Assembly (NCBI RefSeq): GCF_044797955.1
Contig: NZ_CP085211.1
Span: 744,001-808,000, forward strand
Reading direction: 5' to 3'
Length of the DNA stretch: 64,000 nt
From: Idiomarina seosinensis_A
GTDB lineage: Bacteria > Pseudomonadota > Gammaproteobacteria > Enterobacterales > Alteromonadaceae
The position numbers were made by a program, and so were the translations under genes. Below are positions 34,666 to 43,961 of the stretch, piece after piece (the first letter of the stretch is position 1; each line of letters starts with the position of its first letter). Below the pieces are notes generated by a model that searched no databases, was not told the origin of the DNA, and saw nothing but the letters and a program-made list of their open reading frames with translations.

Positions 34666-35692
34666 GTTTAGCAACAAAGCCATCGGCACCGACCAGCCAG
34701 CAACTGATGTCACCGTGGCACTGCACGTTCCAGACTTCTGAATCGGTTAATTTAAACCACTGTTGGCTGGGTTCATGGTAAGCCGCCGCTCCGGATTTAT
34801 TAGAGGTTAACAGCCAGCGGCCCTGGTGCTCGATGACACTCAGGCTGTACAAAGCACCTTCCAGCGGTGGCGCCGGCAGTGCTTCGAAGTTACTGCCATC
34901 GTAGCGCCACAGTCGCTGACCCTGGTCTTCCTCTGGCTCTAAGTTACCGCCGGCAATATAGAACTCCTGATCATCTACCGGCCATAAAGCAAATATGCCG
35001 GCACCCGGACCCGCTACCATCGGCGTTTCGATAACATCAAACCGAATACCAAAGCCACCTTTTCGCAGTACCCGGGCTTTGTCGGCGTTACCGGTGCCGA
35101 CCAGCCAGGTGTCGTTGTTAAACCGCACACAGCTGCCACTTGAAGCGAAGCCGCCTTCGTTGGTCAGTGGCTTTTCACTCACTGCACTGTTGGCTTTCAT
35201 CCAGTTGCGGCCGCTGGGGCTGCGGATAATCCGCCATTCGTCACCGACGGTATCACCAAATATCCAGGCTTCACCGTTGGGTGATGTCGCCATACAGTTT
35301 AAAAACGTATCTGCGTCTGCCCGGTAACGCATGCGCCATGAGTCGCCGCGGTCGGAGGTGAAATAAACTTTTGATTCGCCGTCATCACCAATGCTGACGG
35401 CATAAGCCTGGCGGTCATCAATTGCCTCGATATCGCGAAACTGTAGGTCATCCTGACCCGGCTGGCTGTACTCCCAGCTTTCACCGCCGTCGCGGCTGTA
35501 AGCCACCAGACCATTTTCTCCGGCTACCCAGACGGTCGCACGACTGACCGGGGCGGCACCAATCCACATTTGGTCACGGATGGTGTCCAGTTGTTGTAGT
35601 TCAGGCGGTTCTACGGTCTGCGCAGCAACGCCAAGACTGGGCACAACGACTCCGCTAATCAGTAAACCCTGCAGATATCGAGCTATTTTCAT
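34619..35692 (-). CDS. Secreted Asp-box (BNR) beta-propeller protein
   Basis: A 357-residue exported protein with a signal peptide ending LGVAAQ and sialidase-type Asp-box repeats, seen as SRDGGESWEY and TSDRGDSWRM. It should form a beta-propeller like YCF48/photosystem assembly factors or VPS10-like domains. No catalytic residues are evident, so a binding or assembly role is more likely than a sialidase. The start at 35692 is preferred to in-frame starts upstream because of AAAAGG and the signal peptide. It follows an SDR gene by 24 bases. Its last 47 bases overlap the fusion gene on the other strand. Confidence 0.75.
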   Translation of the reverse strand: MKIARYLQGLLISGVVVPSLGVAAQTVEPPELQQLDTIRDQMWIGAAPVSRATVWVAGENGLVAYSRDGGESWEYSQPGQDDLQFRDIEAIDDRQAYAVSIGDDGESKVYFTSDRGDSWRMRYRADADTFLNCMATSPNGEAWIFGDTVGDEWRIIRSPSGRNWMKANSAVSEKPLTNEGGFASSGSCVRFNNDTWLVGTGNADKARVLRKGGFGIRFDVIETPMVAGPGAGIFALWPVDDQEFYIAGGNLEPEEDQGQRLWRYDGSNFEALPAPPLEGALYSLSVIEHQGRWLLTSNKSGAAAYHEPSQQWFKLTDSEVWNVQCHGDISCWLVGADGFVAKLMWKPEPDRRANAGF

Positions 35693-35716
35693 ATTACGGC
35701 CTTTTTCCATCAACAC

Positions 35717-36469
35717 CTATTGGGCATCGAAACACAAGTTATTGTCCTTTGTACTCTGATCGCCCATAAGATACAAATAAGTCGGCATCAGATCTAACGG
35801 TGTTTTAAGCTGTTTTGGATCTTCCGCCGGGTAGGCTTTTGCCCGCATCGCGGTCCGGGTTGCGCCGGGATTAATCACATTAGTGCGGACATTGGTATTT
35901 TCGTATTCATCGGCAATGACCTGGGCCAGCCCTTCGGTAGCAAATTTTGATACTGCATAGCTGCCCCAGTAAGCGCGCCCTTTGCGGCCGACCCCGGAGG
36001 AAGTAAATACCAGGGAAGCAGTTGGCGCTTTTTGCATCACGGGTAACAGAGCCTGAGTCATTAGCATCGGGCCGGTGACATTAATCTGCATGGAGTCGTT
36101 AAAGTCATCGCTTTCGATGTGGGTAAACGGCGACAGTATCTTCAGAATACCGGCGTTGTGCAAAACACCGTCTAAACGACCAAACTGGTTGTCGATGGTG
36201 CTGGCCATATCTTTATAATGCTGAGCAGTTGCGCCCTTTAGGTCCAGCGGGATAATCGCCGGCTGCGGGCCGCCGGTCTGTTCGATCTCATCATAAACCG
36301 CTTCCAGCTTGGCTACGGTCCGACCCAGTAAAATAACGGTAGCGCCGTGCTCAGCAAAACTGAGTGCCGCCTGGCGGCCGATGCCGTCGCCGGCGCCGGT
36401 AACCAGAATCACTTTATTGCTCAGTAAGTCAGCGGCGGGTTGGTAATCGTGTACGGTTTTGATTTGCAT
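35717..36469 (-). CDS. yciK: Short-chain dehydrogenase of the YciK type
   Basis: A 250-residue classical SDR with a Rossmann NAD(P)-binding motif (VTGAGDGIG), LHNAGIL, catalytic Ser in FTSSGVG and the Tyr-x3-Lys pair in YAVSKFA. The DLLSNKVILVTGAGDGIGR opening and PATR region (NPGATRTAMRAKAYP) resemble E. coli YciK. The substrate is not known. It lies upstream of the propeller gene and is probably co-transcribed with it. Confidence 0.85.
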   Translation of the reverse strand: MQIKTVHDYQPAADLLSNKVILVTGAGDGIGRQAALSFAEHGATVILLGRTVAKLEAVYDEIEQTGGPQPAIIPLDLKGATAQHYKDMASTIDNQFGRLDGVLHNAGILKILSPFTHIESDDFNDSMQINVTGPMLMTQALLPVMQKAPTASLVFTSSGVGRKGRAYWGSYAVSKFATEGLAQVIADEYENTNVRTNVINPGATRTAMRAKAYPAEDPKQLKTPLDLMPTYLYLMGDQSTKDNNLCFDAQ

Positions 36470-36651
36470 AATTGTCGTTTTCCATTGGACTGTTAACCTT
36501 GGTGTAAGCTATTGTACTGATATTCGGATAACTTCTCAGCAAACGAATAGAAATTCCGGAAAAAGCCTTTTATCTTCATTCATACAGGTGTATAAAAATT
36601 GTAAGGCGAAAGGCTCAATAATAAAAATGTAAAAAGGACTGGGGAATCCAC

Positions 36652-39063
36652 ATGAAAAAATTATTACTCCCATTGGCGATTGGATCAGCACTAAGTCTGG
36701 TCGGCTGTGGTAGCGGAGAAGAAGCTCCGCTAACGGAAACAGAAGTTAGCGTGGCGGCAACACGCGTACAGTTTGACCCGTCAAATGGTGTTTTGCCGGT
36801 GCCAACCAATGTTTTACTCAGTGGCACCGTCGATGGAACCTTAAATCTGCCAGTGGCTGATGCTGATGATATCAGTGATCCGCAAGTGGCACTGAATGGC
36901 CTGGATGGTTGGGGTACTCACCCAACCATGACCTTTAACTTTTCTTTACCGGTCGATGAAAATGGCGACCAGGTGCAGGTTAACGCAGCCAGCCTGGAAG
37001 CGGCGGGCGCTATTCGCGTATTTGAAACCCTGCAGGGTGGCAACGACATCAGTGCCGAATGTGCTCAGGCAAGTCCTGCAGCAGCATGTGCTGTTACTGG
37101 TGAGTTAGTGCATGGGCAGGACTTCGCCGTCTCAGCCGTTGACGAGGACACCGTGGCAATTGTGCCATTGCGGCCACTAAAATCGGCCACTGGTTACATT
37201 GTTGCACTGACCTCAAATATTCAGGATTCGCTGGGGCGTGATGTTAAGCCATCGCAAACGTACTCGCTGATGAAACGTCCGGCAGATACTGATCCGGTTT
37301 CATCGGATCAGTCAGCTCTGAGCCTGCAGCGCTTAATTAACAGCTACGAAGCTGCGCTGGCTCAGTTTGGTGTGGATCCTGAACAGGTTATCTATACCTC
37401 AAACTTTACCACCCAGTCTGTTGGTGATGTGCTGGGCGCTACCAAGCAAATGCTGGCATTGACAGCGGCCGGGGTTGAAACCCCGTGGTCGCCGGAAGCG
37501 CCGGTAATGCAGGCTGCTCCGCAAGGCTATGCACTTGACGCTGTTCTGCAGCAAGCTGGTATCACAGACCAGCAGACCCTGGCGCTGGCGGCGGCAGCAA
37601 ACGTTTATGGCGGACAGGTTAACCTGCCGTATTATTCGCCGTTGCCTTCGGCAGAAAACCCTACAGCACCGGTCAACGGTCGCTGGATGGCGGCCTGTGA
37701 CAGCCCGGCATCAATTTTGGGCGCCATTGAAGCGGGTGTTATCGACCCGGCCGCAGCCGGTATCCCGGCCGGTGCACTGGAGGATCCCAGTCAATTACTG
37801 CCACCCAATAATTGCTTTGATTTCCCGGGCGTTGACCCCGAGCGTCACTTAACTAAATACAACCCGATCCCGGCAATTCAGGGTACCCAGTCAGTTCCCG
37901 CCTTTATCACGATTCCGGACATTGATGTGGTAAACGGCATTCGTGAGATGCGCGGTATGCCGGCAATGAGCGAGCCACAAGGTGGCTGGCCAGTAGTTAT
38001 TTTCCAGCACGGTATTACCGGTAATAAAACCAACGCTGCAGGTATTGCCGGTTCGCTGGCGGCGGCGGGTTTTGCCACCGTGGCAATAGACCATCCGCTG
38101 CACGGTGATCGTGGCTTTGATATCAACGGTGATGGTACTGACGAAATTAATGCCTCCAGTGCGGCCGGCGTGACCAGCTACATGAATCTTGCTAACTTGC
38201 TGGGCGCTCGGGACAATGTCCGCCAGTCAGTGGCTGATTTGGTTGCTCTGCGCTTTAGCCTGAATAACTTTAAGGCAGCCGATGGTGCGCAGTTAAACTC
38301 TCAGCAGGTTCATTTTGTCGGTCACTCTCTGGGTGCAATCGCCGGGGTTGGCTTTACCGCTATGGCCAATACACCCCTTGAAAACCCGCAACTGGCATCA
38401 TTAGATCCGATGTTTGCAGTGCAGGCGTCGTCGCTGGGTATGCCAGGCGGCAGCATTGCCAACTTCTTGCTGGCTTCCGGGTCATTCGAAGTGCCGGTTA
38501 AAAGTCAGTTGTTGTACTCGGCCAGTGCCGACTTTGCTGCTGCTGTCAATGCGCAGGCGGAAGCCGCCGGTATTAACCCGGGCAGCGCTGGCTTTAGTGA
38601 GTTATTAGCGCAAGTGTATACCGAGTTTATGGCCAACGCGTCTGCTGAGCAAAAAGCGCAAATCAATGCCACTTTTGAGCAATTTGCCTTTGCTGCCCAA
38701 GCGGTAATGGATTCTGCGGACCCGGTTAACTATTCGGCGCCGTTAACGGCAACACAAACCCCGTTGCATCTTATCGAGGCGCTGGGTGATGCCACTATCC
38801 CCAACAGCGTTGCCGGCAAACCACTGGCTGGTACAGAGCCGTTAATTCGTTTACTGGGTTTACCGTCAGTGTCAGCTACGGTGAAGTCAGACGACGGCTC
38901 ACCGGTTTCTGGAGCGGTGCGCTTTAGTGCCGGCGACCACGCGTCATTGGTTTCTACGGATGCCTCAGCGGCAGCGACAGCCGAGATGCAGACTCAGATC
39001 TTCTCCTGGTTTGGTTCCGATATGCTACTATTGCCGATAACGAACGAAGAGGTTGTTGAGTAA
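36652..39063 (+). CDS. VolA/Pla-1-family surface phospholipase lipoprotein
   Basis: An 803-residue lipoprotein (lipobox LVGC, Cys20) of the VolA/Pla-1/cef family found in Vibrio and relatives. VolA is a surface-exposed lysophospholipase that lets cells use host or environmental lecithin. The N-terminal half has Ig-like features (FDPSNGVLPVPTNVLLSG). The C-terminal alpha/beta-hydrolase domain has the nucleophile elbow GHSLG with Ser559 and an oxyanion region VIFQHGITGNKTN. The likely His is in AGDHASLV near the C-terminus. A 180-base A/T-rich gap precedes it, presumably with its promoter. A strong terminator follows. Confidence 0.87.
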   Translation: MKKLLLPLAIGSALSLVGCGSGEEAPLTETEVSVAATRVQFDPSNGVLPVPTNVLLSGTVDGTLNLPVADADDISDPQVALNGLDGWGTHPTMTFNFSLPVDENGDQVQVNAASLEAAGAIRVFETLQGGNDISAECAQASPAAACAVTGELVHGQDFAVSAVDEDTVAIVPLRPLKSATGYIVALTSNIQDSLGRDVKPSQTYSLMKRPADTDPVSSDQSALSLQRLINSYEAALAQFGVDPEQVIYTSNFTTQSVGDVLGATKQMLALTAAGVETPWSPEAPVMQAAPQGYALDAVLQQAGITDQQTLALAAAANVYGGQVNLPYYSPLPSAENPTAPVNGRWMAACDSPASILGAIEAGVIDPAAAGIPAGALEDPSQLLPPNNCFDFPGVDPERHLTKYNPIPAIQGTQSVPAFITIPDIDVVNGIREMRGMPAMSEPQGGWPVVIFQHGITGNKTNAAGIAGSLAAAGFATVAIDHPLHGDRGFDINGDGTDEINASSAAGVTSYMNLANLLGARDNVRQSVADLVALRFSLNNFKAADGAQLNSQQVHFVGHSLGAIAGVGFTAMANTPLENPQLASLDPMFAVQASSLGMPGGSIANFLLASGSFEVPVKSQLLYSASADFAAAVNAQAEAAGINPGSAGFSELLAQVYTEFMANASAEQKAQINATFEQFAFAAQAVMDSADPVNYSAPLTATQTPLHLIEALGDATIPNSVAGKPLAGTEPLIRLLGLPSVSATVKSDDGSPVSGAVRFSAGDHASLVSTDASAAATAEMQTQIFSWFGSDMLLLPITNEEVVE

Positions 39064-39092
39064 CTTACTCAGCGTTAACGATTGAGTTCATG

Positions 39093-39121
39093 AAAGGTCA
39101 GCTGCGGCTGACCTTTTTTTT
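39093..39121 (+). terminator. Rho-independent terminator of the lipase gene
   Basis: A perfect 10-base stem AAAGGTCAGC / GCTGACCTTT with loop TGCG, followed by a run of eight T. It sits 30 bases after the lipase stop. Confidence 0.93.
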
Positions 39122-39137
39122 CCATTAAGGAGTTGAT

Positions 39138-40133
39138 ATGGAATTTATTGCCGACATTGGTGCTTTTTTAATTAAGGCAGCCATTGTGGTTGTCGCCTTT
39201 GTTTTGATTAGTGGTGTGATAGCCCAGGCTGCGCAAAAACAGAAAAAGGATAAAGGCGAGTTACAGGTTACCCATTTATCCAAAGAGATGCAGGAAATGC
39301 AGGATGCGCTGCGGATGGAGTTAATGGATAAAAAGCAGCGCAAAAAAGCCGAAAAGATGCTCAAAAAAGAGCGCAAGATGCAGCAGCAATCAAAAAAACG
39401 TTTGTTTGTTATCGACTTTAAGGGCTCACTGGATGCCAAAGAAGTGGATAATCTGCGCCGTGAGGTCAACGCTGTTTTAGGGCTGGCTTCTGATGAAGAT
39501 GATGTGCTGGTGCGGCTGGAAAGCGGTGGCGGCGTGGTTAACGGTTACGGACTGGCCGCATCGCAGCTGCAACGTCTGCGTGAGGGCGGTCTGACCCTGC
39601 ATATTGCCGTTGATAAAGTGGCTGCCAGTGGCGGTTATATGATGGCCTGTGTGGGTCACAAAATTTATGCCGCACCTTTTGCTTTTATCGGCTCGATCGG
39701 TGTTGTTGCTCAGTTACCGAATGTGCACCGCTGGCTAAAAAATCATGATATCGATTTTGAGCAAATTACTGCCGGTGAGTTCAAACGCACGCTGACCATT
39801 TTTGGCGAAAATACCGATGAGGGCCGGCGTAAGTTTAAGCAGGACTTAGAAGCCATACACAGTCAGTTTAAACAGTTTGTGCAGGACAATCGTGCTGAAA
39901 TGGATATTGATAAGGTCGCAACCGGCGAAGTCTGGTCAGGTCAGCAGGCCCGTGAACTGGGTCTGGTGGATGAGGTAATCACCAGTGATGCCTGGTTATT
40001 TAAACAACTGCCGGAACGCGAAATACTAAAACTGCAGTATCAGGTCAAAAAACCGTTAAGTGAGCGGCTGGCGAAGGGTACCGCTACCGTAGTTAATACA
40101 CTAAAAGCATCACTGGCCCGCTCTGACGTATGA
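39138..40133 (+). CDS. sohB: Inner-membrane peptidase SohB
   Basis: A 331-residue S49-family protease with an N-terminal membrane helix, a charged coiled region (residues 35-88, KKQRKKAEKMLKKERK) and the protease domain. The Ser-Lys dyad is visible as Ser164 (KVAASGGYMMA) and Lys216 (AGEFKRTLT), placed as in E. coli SohB. It cleaves membrane or periplasmic peptides, perhaps leftover signal peptides. AAGGAG precedes the ATG. Confidence 0.93.
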   Translation: MEFIADIGAFLIKAAIVVVAFVLISGVIAQAAQKQKKDKGELQVTHLSKEMQEMQDALRMELMDKKQRKKAEKMLKKERKMQQQSKKRLFVIDFKGSLDAKEVDNLRREVNAVLGLASDEDDVLVRLESGGGVVNGYGLAASQLQRLREGGLTLHIAVDKVAASGGYMMACVGHKIYAAPFAFIGSIGVVAQLPNVHRWLKNHDIDFEQITAGEFKRTLTIFGENTDEGRRKFKQDLEAIHSQFKQFVQDNRAEMDIDKVATGEVWSGQQARELGLVDEVITSDAWLFKQLPEREILKLQYQVKKPLSERLAKGTATVVNTLKASLARSDV

Positions 40134-40208
40134 GCAGTAGCCTGGAACAGGGGTTTTTGCTAGTCTAAGCCGATTGTTCACAGTGTGAGAAGTATAAAAA
40201 GGACTCGT

Positions 40209-41492
40209 ATGAGTGATAAAAAGAAACTCAGTCTGACCGCCCGTATCGTTATTGGTATGGTCAGCGGTATTGTTGTCGGCATGGCACTGCGTTATCTGGC
40301 GGGCGACAGTGCCTGGGTAGATAGCTACCTGACCAATGGCCTGTTTAACATTGTTGGACAGATATTCATTACCTCGTTAAAAATGCTGGTAGTACCGCTG
40401 GTGTTTGTTTCCCTGGTGGTGGGTACCTGTTCGTTAAGTGATCCCAGTAAACTGGGGCGCTTAGGCGGTAAAGCGGTGGGAATGTACTTAATTACCACGG
40501 CTATTGCCATTAGCATTGCCATTTTCTCGGCTGTTTTAATTCAGCCGGGAGCCGGTGTTGAGCGTGACTCGAATACGGTGTTTGAGCCCTCTGACGCGCC
40601 ATCGCTGTCGCAGGTGATCATCGACTTGTTCCCTGATAATCCGATTAATGCAATGGCCGAAGGTAATATGCTGCAAATAATTGTGTTCGCACTGTTATTC
40701 GGTATTGCCATGGCGCTGGTGGGTAAAGCCGGCGATCGCCTGAAAGGCTTTTTTGATGATTTTAACGAAGTGATCATGAAGCTGGTGGTGATTTTAATGA
40801 ACCTGGCGCCTTATGGTGTTTTTGCGTTGATGGCAAAGCTGTTCACCGAAACCGGCCTGGGAATGATTGGCAGTCTGGCCAAATACTTTTTCCTGGTATT
40901 GATTGTGCTGTTAATTCACGGTCTGATTGTGCATCCGTTCTTACTGAGTAGTCTGGCGCGGGTTAAGCCGGGTATCTTTTTGCGCAAAATGCGCGATGCG
41001 CAACTCTTCGGTTTTAGTACTGCATCCAGTAACGCGACCATGCCGATTACTTTGGAAACTGTGACTAAGCGCCTGGGCGTTAACAACAGTGTGGGCTCGT
41101 TTACCGTACCTTTAGGTGCAACCATCAATATGGACGGGACCTCGATTATGCAGGGGGTCGCAACCGTCTTTATTGCCCAGGTGTACGGTCTGGACTTATC
41201 CATTGCTGATTATCTGATGGTTATACTGACGGCGACCCTGGCGTCGGTGGGTACGGCCGGTGTACCTGGTGTAGGCCTTATCATGCTGGCCATGGTGTTA
41301 CAACAAGTTGGCTTGCCGGTCGAAGGTATCGGACTGATTATCGGTGTGGATCGGCTACTGGATATGACCCGTACCGCGGTTAATGTAACCGGTGATGCGA
41401 TGGTCAGTTGTGTGGTAGCAAAATCTGAAGGGGATTTTGATACCGAAGTGTATTACGACCGCGAAGCCGGTAAAAAGCTGGAAGAACTGTAA
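40209..41492 (+). CDS. Dicarboxylate/amino acid:cation symporter (DAACS family)
   Basis: A 427-residue membrane symporter of the glutamate/aspartate/dicarboxylate family. The serine-rich hairpin motif (FSTASSNATMPITLE), the NMDGT motif and the second hairpin (GTAGVPGVGLIML) are present. The C-terminal helix has DRLLDMTRTAVNVTGD, with the Asp and Arg region that reads the substrate in GltPh. It probably imports glutamate, aspartate or C4-dicarboxylates with Na+ or H+. The ATG at 40209 is chosen over a GTG 24 bases earlier because AAGGA lies 7 bases ahead. Confidence 0.92.
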   Translation: MSDKKKLSLTARIVIGMVSGIVVGMALRYLAGDSAWVDSYLTNGLFNIVGQIFITSLKMLVVPLVFVSLVVGTCSLSDPSKLGRLGGKAVGMYLITTAIAISIAIFSAVLIQPGAGVERDSNTVFEPSDAPSLSQVIIDLFPDNPINAMAEGNMLQIIVFALLFGIAMALVGKAGDRLKGFFDDFNEVIMKLVVILMNLAPYGVFALMAKLFTETGLGMIGSLAKYFFLVLIVLLIHGLIVHPFLLSSLARVKPGIFLRKMRDAQLFGFSTASSNATMPITLETVTKRLGVNNSVGSFTVPLGATINMDGTSIMQGVATVFIAQVYGLDLSIADYLMVILTATLASVGTAGVPGVGLIMLAMVLQQVGLPVEGIGLIIGVDRLLDMTRTAVNVTGDAMVSCVVAKSEGDFDTEVYYDREAGKKLEEL

Positions 41493-41511
41493 CCCGGTTA
41501 TTCTCCTCAGT

Positions 41512-41543
41512 GGCCGGTTATCCGACAGGATAGCCGGCCGTTT
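41512..41543 (+). terminator. Hairpin terminator between symporter gene and miaE
   Basis: GGCCGGTTATCC / GGATAGCCGGCC (one G-T pair) with loop GACA, followed by GTTTA. It lies 20 bases after the symporter stop and abuts the convergent miaE stop. The T run is short, so efficiency is uncertain. Confidence 0.6.
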
Positions 41544-42330
41544 ACACCGGCGCTCCCGAGTGGAATTTAAAGTCACTGTCCGGTGATTCAATCAAGGCTC
41601 TTTCTGCCTCTGCAAAAAACTGCACTCTGGGGTTAATGTCGGTGTCGCTGATCTGCTGCGCCAGGCTCAGATAATCCTGATAATGGCGCGCTTCAGAGCG
41701 AAGTAGCGAGAAATAAAACTGACCCAGATTGGGGGCGAGGTGGGGAGCGATGGCGGCAAATCGCTCACATGACCGCGCCTCTATGTAGGCACCACAGATC
41801 AACTTGTCCACTAAAGCTGCCGGTTCATAAGTGCGGACATGGGTGAACAAGCCCCGGGCATAGCGGCTGGAGGTTATTCTGTCATAGCTTACGCCCAGTT
41901 CTGCGGCAATTTCCAGTACCTGATAAAAATGGTGTAATTCTTCTTTTATCAGCAGCACCATTTTGTCAATCAGCTCCTGACTGTAAGGCTTAGTCGACTT
42001 TGGCACCATCCGCTTATTCAACTTATTGTGATCGGCAAGGTCACGCCAGTTACCCTTCAGCCGGTAGGTAAAATCCTCGTAGGGCTTCAGCCACTGCAGT
42101 AACGCATTGCCGCTGTCTTCGTCAACTGCATAGCGGCGGATCAGTAACATCGCACTTTGTGCTGCCTTCAGCTCGCAGACCATATGATCCTTTAACAAAA
42201 TGGGCAGACTTTGTGGCTGCTTTGCCTGCTCAATCCAGCTTGCCGGTGTCCGGCACTGCAAAAACTGATTAATGGGCTGCAGTAGCTGTTCTGCCTGCTG
42301 GCTGGAAATATCGGTTGTGGGCTGCTTCAT
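41542..42330 (-). CDS. miaE: tRNA-(ms2io6A)-hydroxylase
   Basis: A 262-residue di-iron monooxygenase of ferritin-like fold that hydroxylates ms2i6A at position 37 of tRNAs reading UNN codons. Metal-ligand helices are visible around DHMVCELKAAQSAM, KEELHHFYQVLEIA, GAYIEARSCERF and LRSEARHYQDYL, supplying the expected Glu and ExxH ligands. Length fits the family. It is a single gene converging on the symporter gene. Confidence 0.93.
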   Translation of the reverse strand: MKQPTTDISSQQAEQLLQPINQFLQCRTPASWIEQAKQPQSLPILLKDHMVCELKAAQSAMLLIRRYAVDEDSGNALLQWLKPYEDFTYRLKGNWRDLADHNKLNKRMVPKSTKPYSQELIDKMVLLIKEELHHFYQVLEIAAELGVSYDRITSSRYARGLFTHVRTYEPAALVDKLICGAYIEARSCERFAAIAPHLAPNLGQFYFSLLRSEARHYQDYLSLAQQISDTDINPRVQFFAEAERALIESPDSDFKFHSGAPV

Positions 42331-42591
42331 AGTCGGATAAATAACGAGGTTGCCGTAAAAGGTGGCTAGTGTACTGCAAGCGGCAGATGATTTGAACGCT
42401 TGCTGAACTTTCTCTGCGCCGAGCCGTAATGTTAATAAGGTGTTATAATTGTTAAGTAAAATGACTTGACAGCTGTAACAATGTCCTCAATAGTAGTAAG
42501 TGTATGGCGATTTTTTAATCAGCCTGCAGTCACAAAAACAATAAAGACTGAACAACAAGGCGGCAGTGCCGCATGGAGCGAGGTAAACGTT

Positions 42592-43191
42592 ATGATACTA
42601 AATCATATTTGGGGTCTCTACGCTCACCCGATGGCAGAGTGGAAAACCATTGATGAGAAACGTGAGAGCATAATTAATTCGGTAACACACATTTTGTTTG
42701 TTGCTATTCTACCTTGTATTGCGGCTTATTACGCATCGGCGCATGCCGGCTGGTCAGTAGGCACCCGCGAATCGATTTTTCTGACCCAAAGTAGTGGATT
42801 GGTACTCGGCGTGGCCATGTACGTCGGTATTTTGCTGGGTACTTTTGCGCTGGCTTATCTGGTTTACTGGATGGCCAAAACCTTCGGGGCTCAGCCCAGC
42901 TTTACTCAGTCACTGGAACTGTCGGCTTATGCTGCGACACCCGTAATTATGTCCGGTGTTGCCGCTTTTTATCCCGAACTCTGGTTTGTCGCTTTGGTGT
43001 TTTTAGCCGGTGTGGCTTATTCGGTATACCTATTGTACGCAGGCATTCCCGTTGTTATGCATATTCCTGAGGAGCGCGGGTTTTTATACGCCAGCTCTGT
43101 GGTGACTGCCGGGCTGGTGCTGATGGTTATTTTAATGGCTGCCACAGCGATATTATGGACTAACGGCTTCGGACCACAATTTATGTCCTGA
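42592..43191 (+). CDS. Yip1-domain inner-membrane protein
   Basis: A 199-residue protein with about five membrane helices, resembling bacterial Yip1-family proteins (opening LNHIWGLYAHPMAEWKTI, then helices from residue ~30). Function is not established; eukaryotic Yip1 proteins act in membrane traffic, but that does not carry over. The ATG at 42592 is chosen because GCGAGG lies 8 bases ahead and the family begins with this motif; an in-frame start at 42466 would add 42 poorly hydrophobic residues. The 261 bases upstream (after miaE) hold a perfect TATAAT at 42444 without a good -35. Confidence 0.8.
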   Translation: MILNHIWGLYAHPMAEWKTIDEKRESIINSVTHILFVAILPCIAAYYASAHAGWSVGTRESIFLTQSSGLVLGVAMYVGILLGTFALAYLVYWMAKTFGAQPSFTQSLELSAYAATPVIMSGVAAFYPELWFVALVFLAGVAYSVYLLYAGIPVVMHIPEERGFLYASSVVTAGLVLMVILMAATAILWTNGFGPQFMS

Positions 43192-43217
43192 GCATTTTAT
43201 TTTTAGTACTGTATTTC

Positions 43218-43946
43218 TTAAGTAATGTATATTCCGCTGTAGTAACCGCTTTGCGCAGTGCCGATCAGGCGCTGCGCATCATACCAGTCCCCCAGAACAA
43301 CCCGCTTAGCTTTAGCACCATTCACTTTAAACTCATGGATCGCTGCCCGATGAGTATGCCCGTGGATCAACTGCTGCACCTGATGCTTTTGCATAACTTC
43401 GAGTACGGCCTGGTGCTGAACATCCATTTGCCGCAGGCGTTCGTGACTTAGATGGGGGCGCTGCGACTGTGACCCTGTGCGCAGTTTGCGGGCAATGGCC
43501 ATACGCCAGTTAAAAGGTAAGCGTTTAAGTGCATAACGACTGAAAGGGTGCTGAATAAACGAACGATAACGCTGGTAGCCTGTATCTGCGGTGCATAAGG
43601 TATCACCGTGCATCAGCAAGGTGCGGATACCGTTAAGGGTGATAACAGTTTCGTCTGCTAAGCGTTGCATGCCGGTTGCACGGGCAAAAACGTCGCCCAG
43701 CAGAAAATCGCGGTTACCGGGCATAAAATAAAGTTTTACGCCGTTTGCCGATAAGCCGGCCAGTATCTCTTTAATGTTTTCGGCAAAGAGGCTGGAGTCG
43801 TCATCCCCCAGCCAGGCATCAAACAAATCACCCAGAATGTACAGCGCTGTTAACTGCTGATGAGACTGGCAGAATTGCCGAAACGCGGCGGTGATATCGG
43901 GCCGCGCCGGGGTTAAGTGCAAGTCAGCAATAAAGCCAGTCGTCAT
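43218..43946 (-). CDS. lpxH: UDP-2,3-diacylglucosamine diphosphatase
   Basis: A 242-residue calcineurin-like phosphoesterase that converts UDP-2,3-diacylglucosamine to lipid X in lipid A synthesis. The metal-binding series is complete: IADLHL, GDLFDAWLGDD, PGNRDFLLG, HGDTLCT and HGHTHR. Length matches E. coli LpxH (240). It begins 15 bases after ppiB and forms one operon with it, the same pairing as in many gammaproteobacteria. Confidence 0.96.
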   Translation of the reverse strand: MTTGFIADLHLTPARPDITAAFRQFCQSHQQLTALYILGDLFDAWLGDDDSSLFAENIKEILAGLSANGVKLYFMPGNRDFLLGDVFARATGMQRLADETVITLNGIRTLLMHGDTLCTADTGYQRYRSFIQHPFSRYALKRLPFNWRMAIARKLRTGSQSQRPHLSHERLRQMDVQHQAVLEVMQKHQVQQLIHGHTHRAAIHEFKVNGAKAKRVVLGDWYDAQRLIGTAQSGYYSGIYIT

Positions 43947-43961
43947 CAGCGATAGCCGCTT

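Noticed and set aside
42444..42470. Perfect TATAAT (42444) and perfect TTGACA (42465) before the Yip1-like gene
   Set aside because: They are in the wrong order to form one promoter, and neither has a fitting partner at 16-18 bases.
42466..42591. Longer N-terminus of the Yip1-like protein
   Set aside because: The added 42 residues do not resemble the family start, and a good ribosome site lies before the ATG at 42592.
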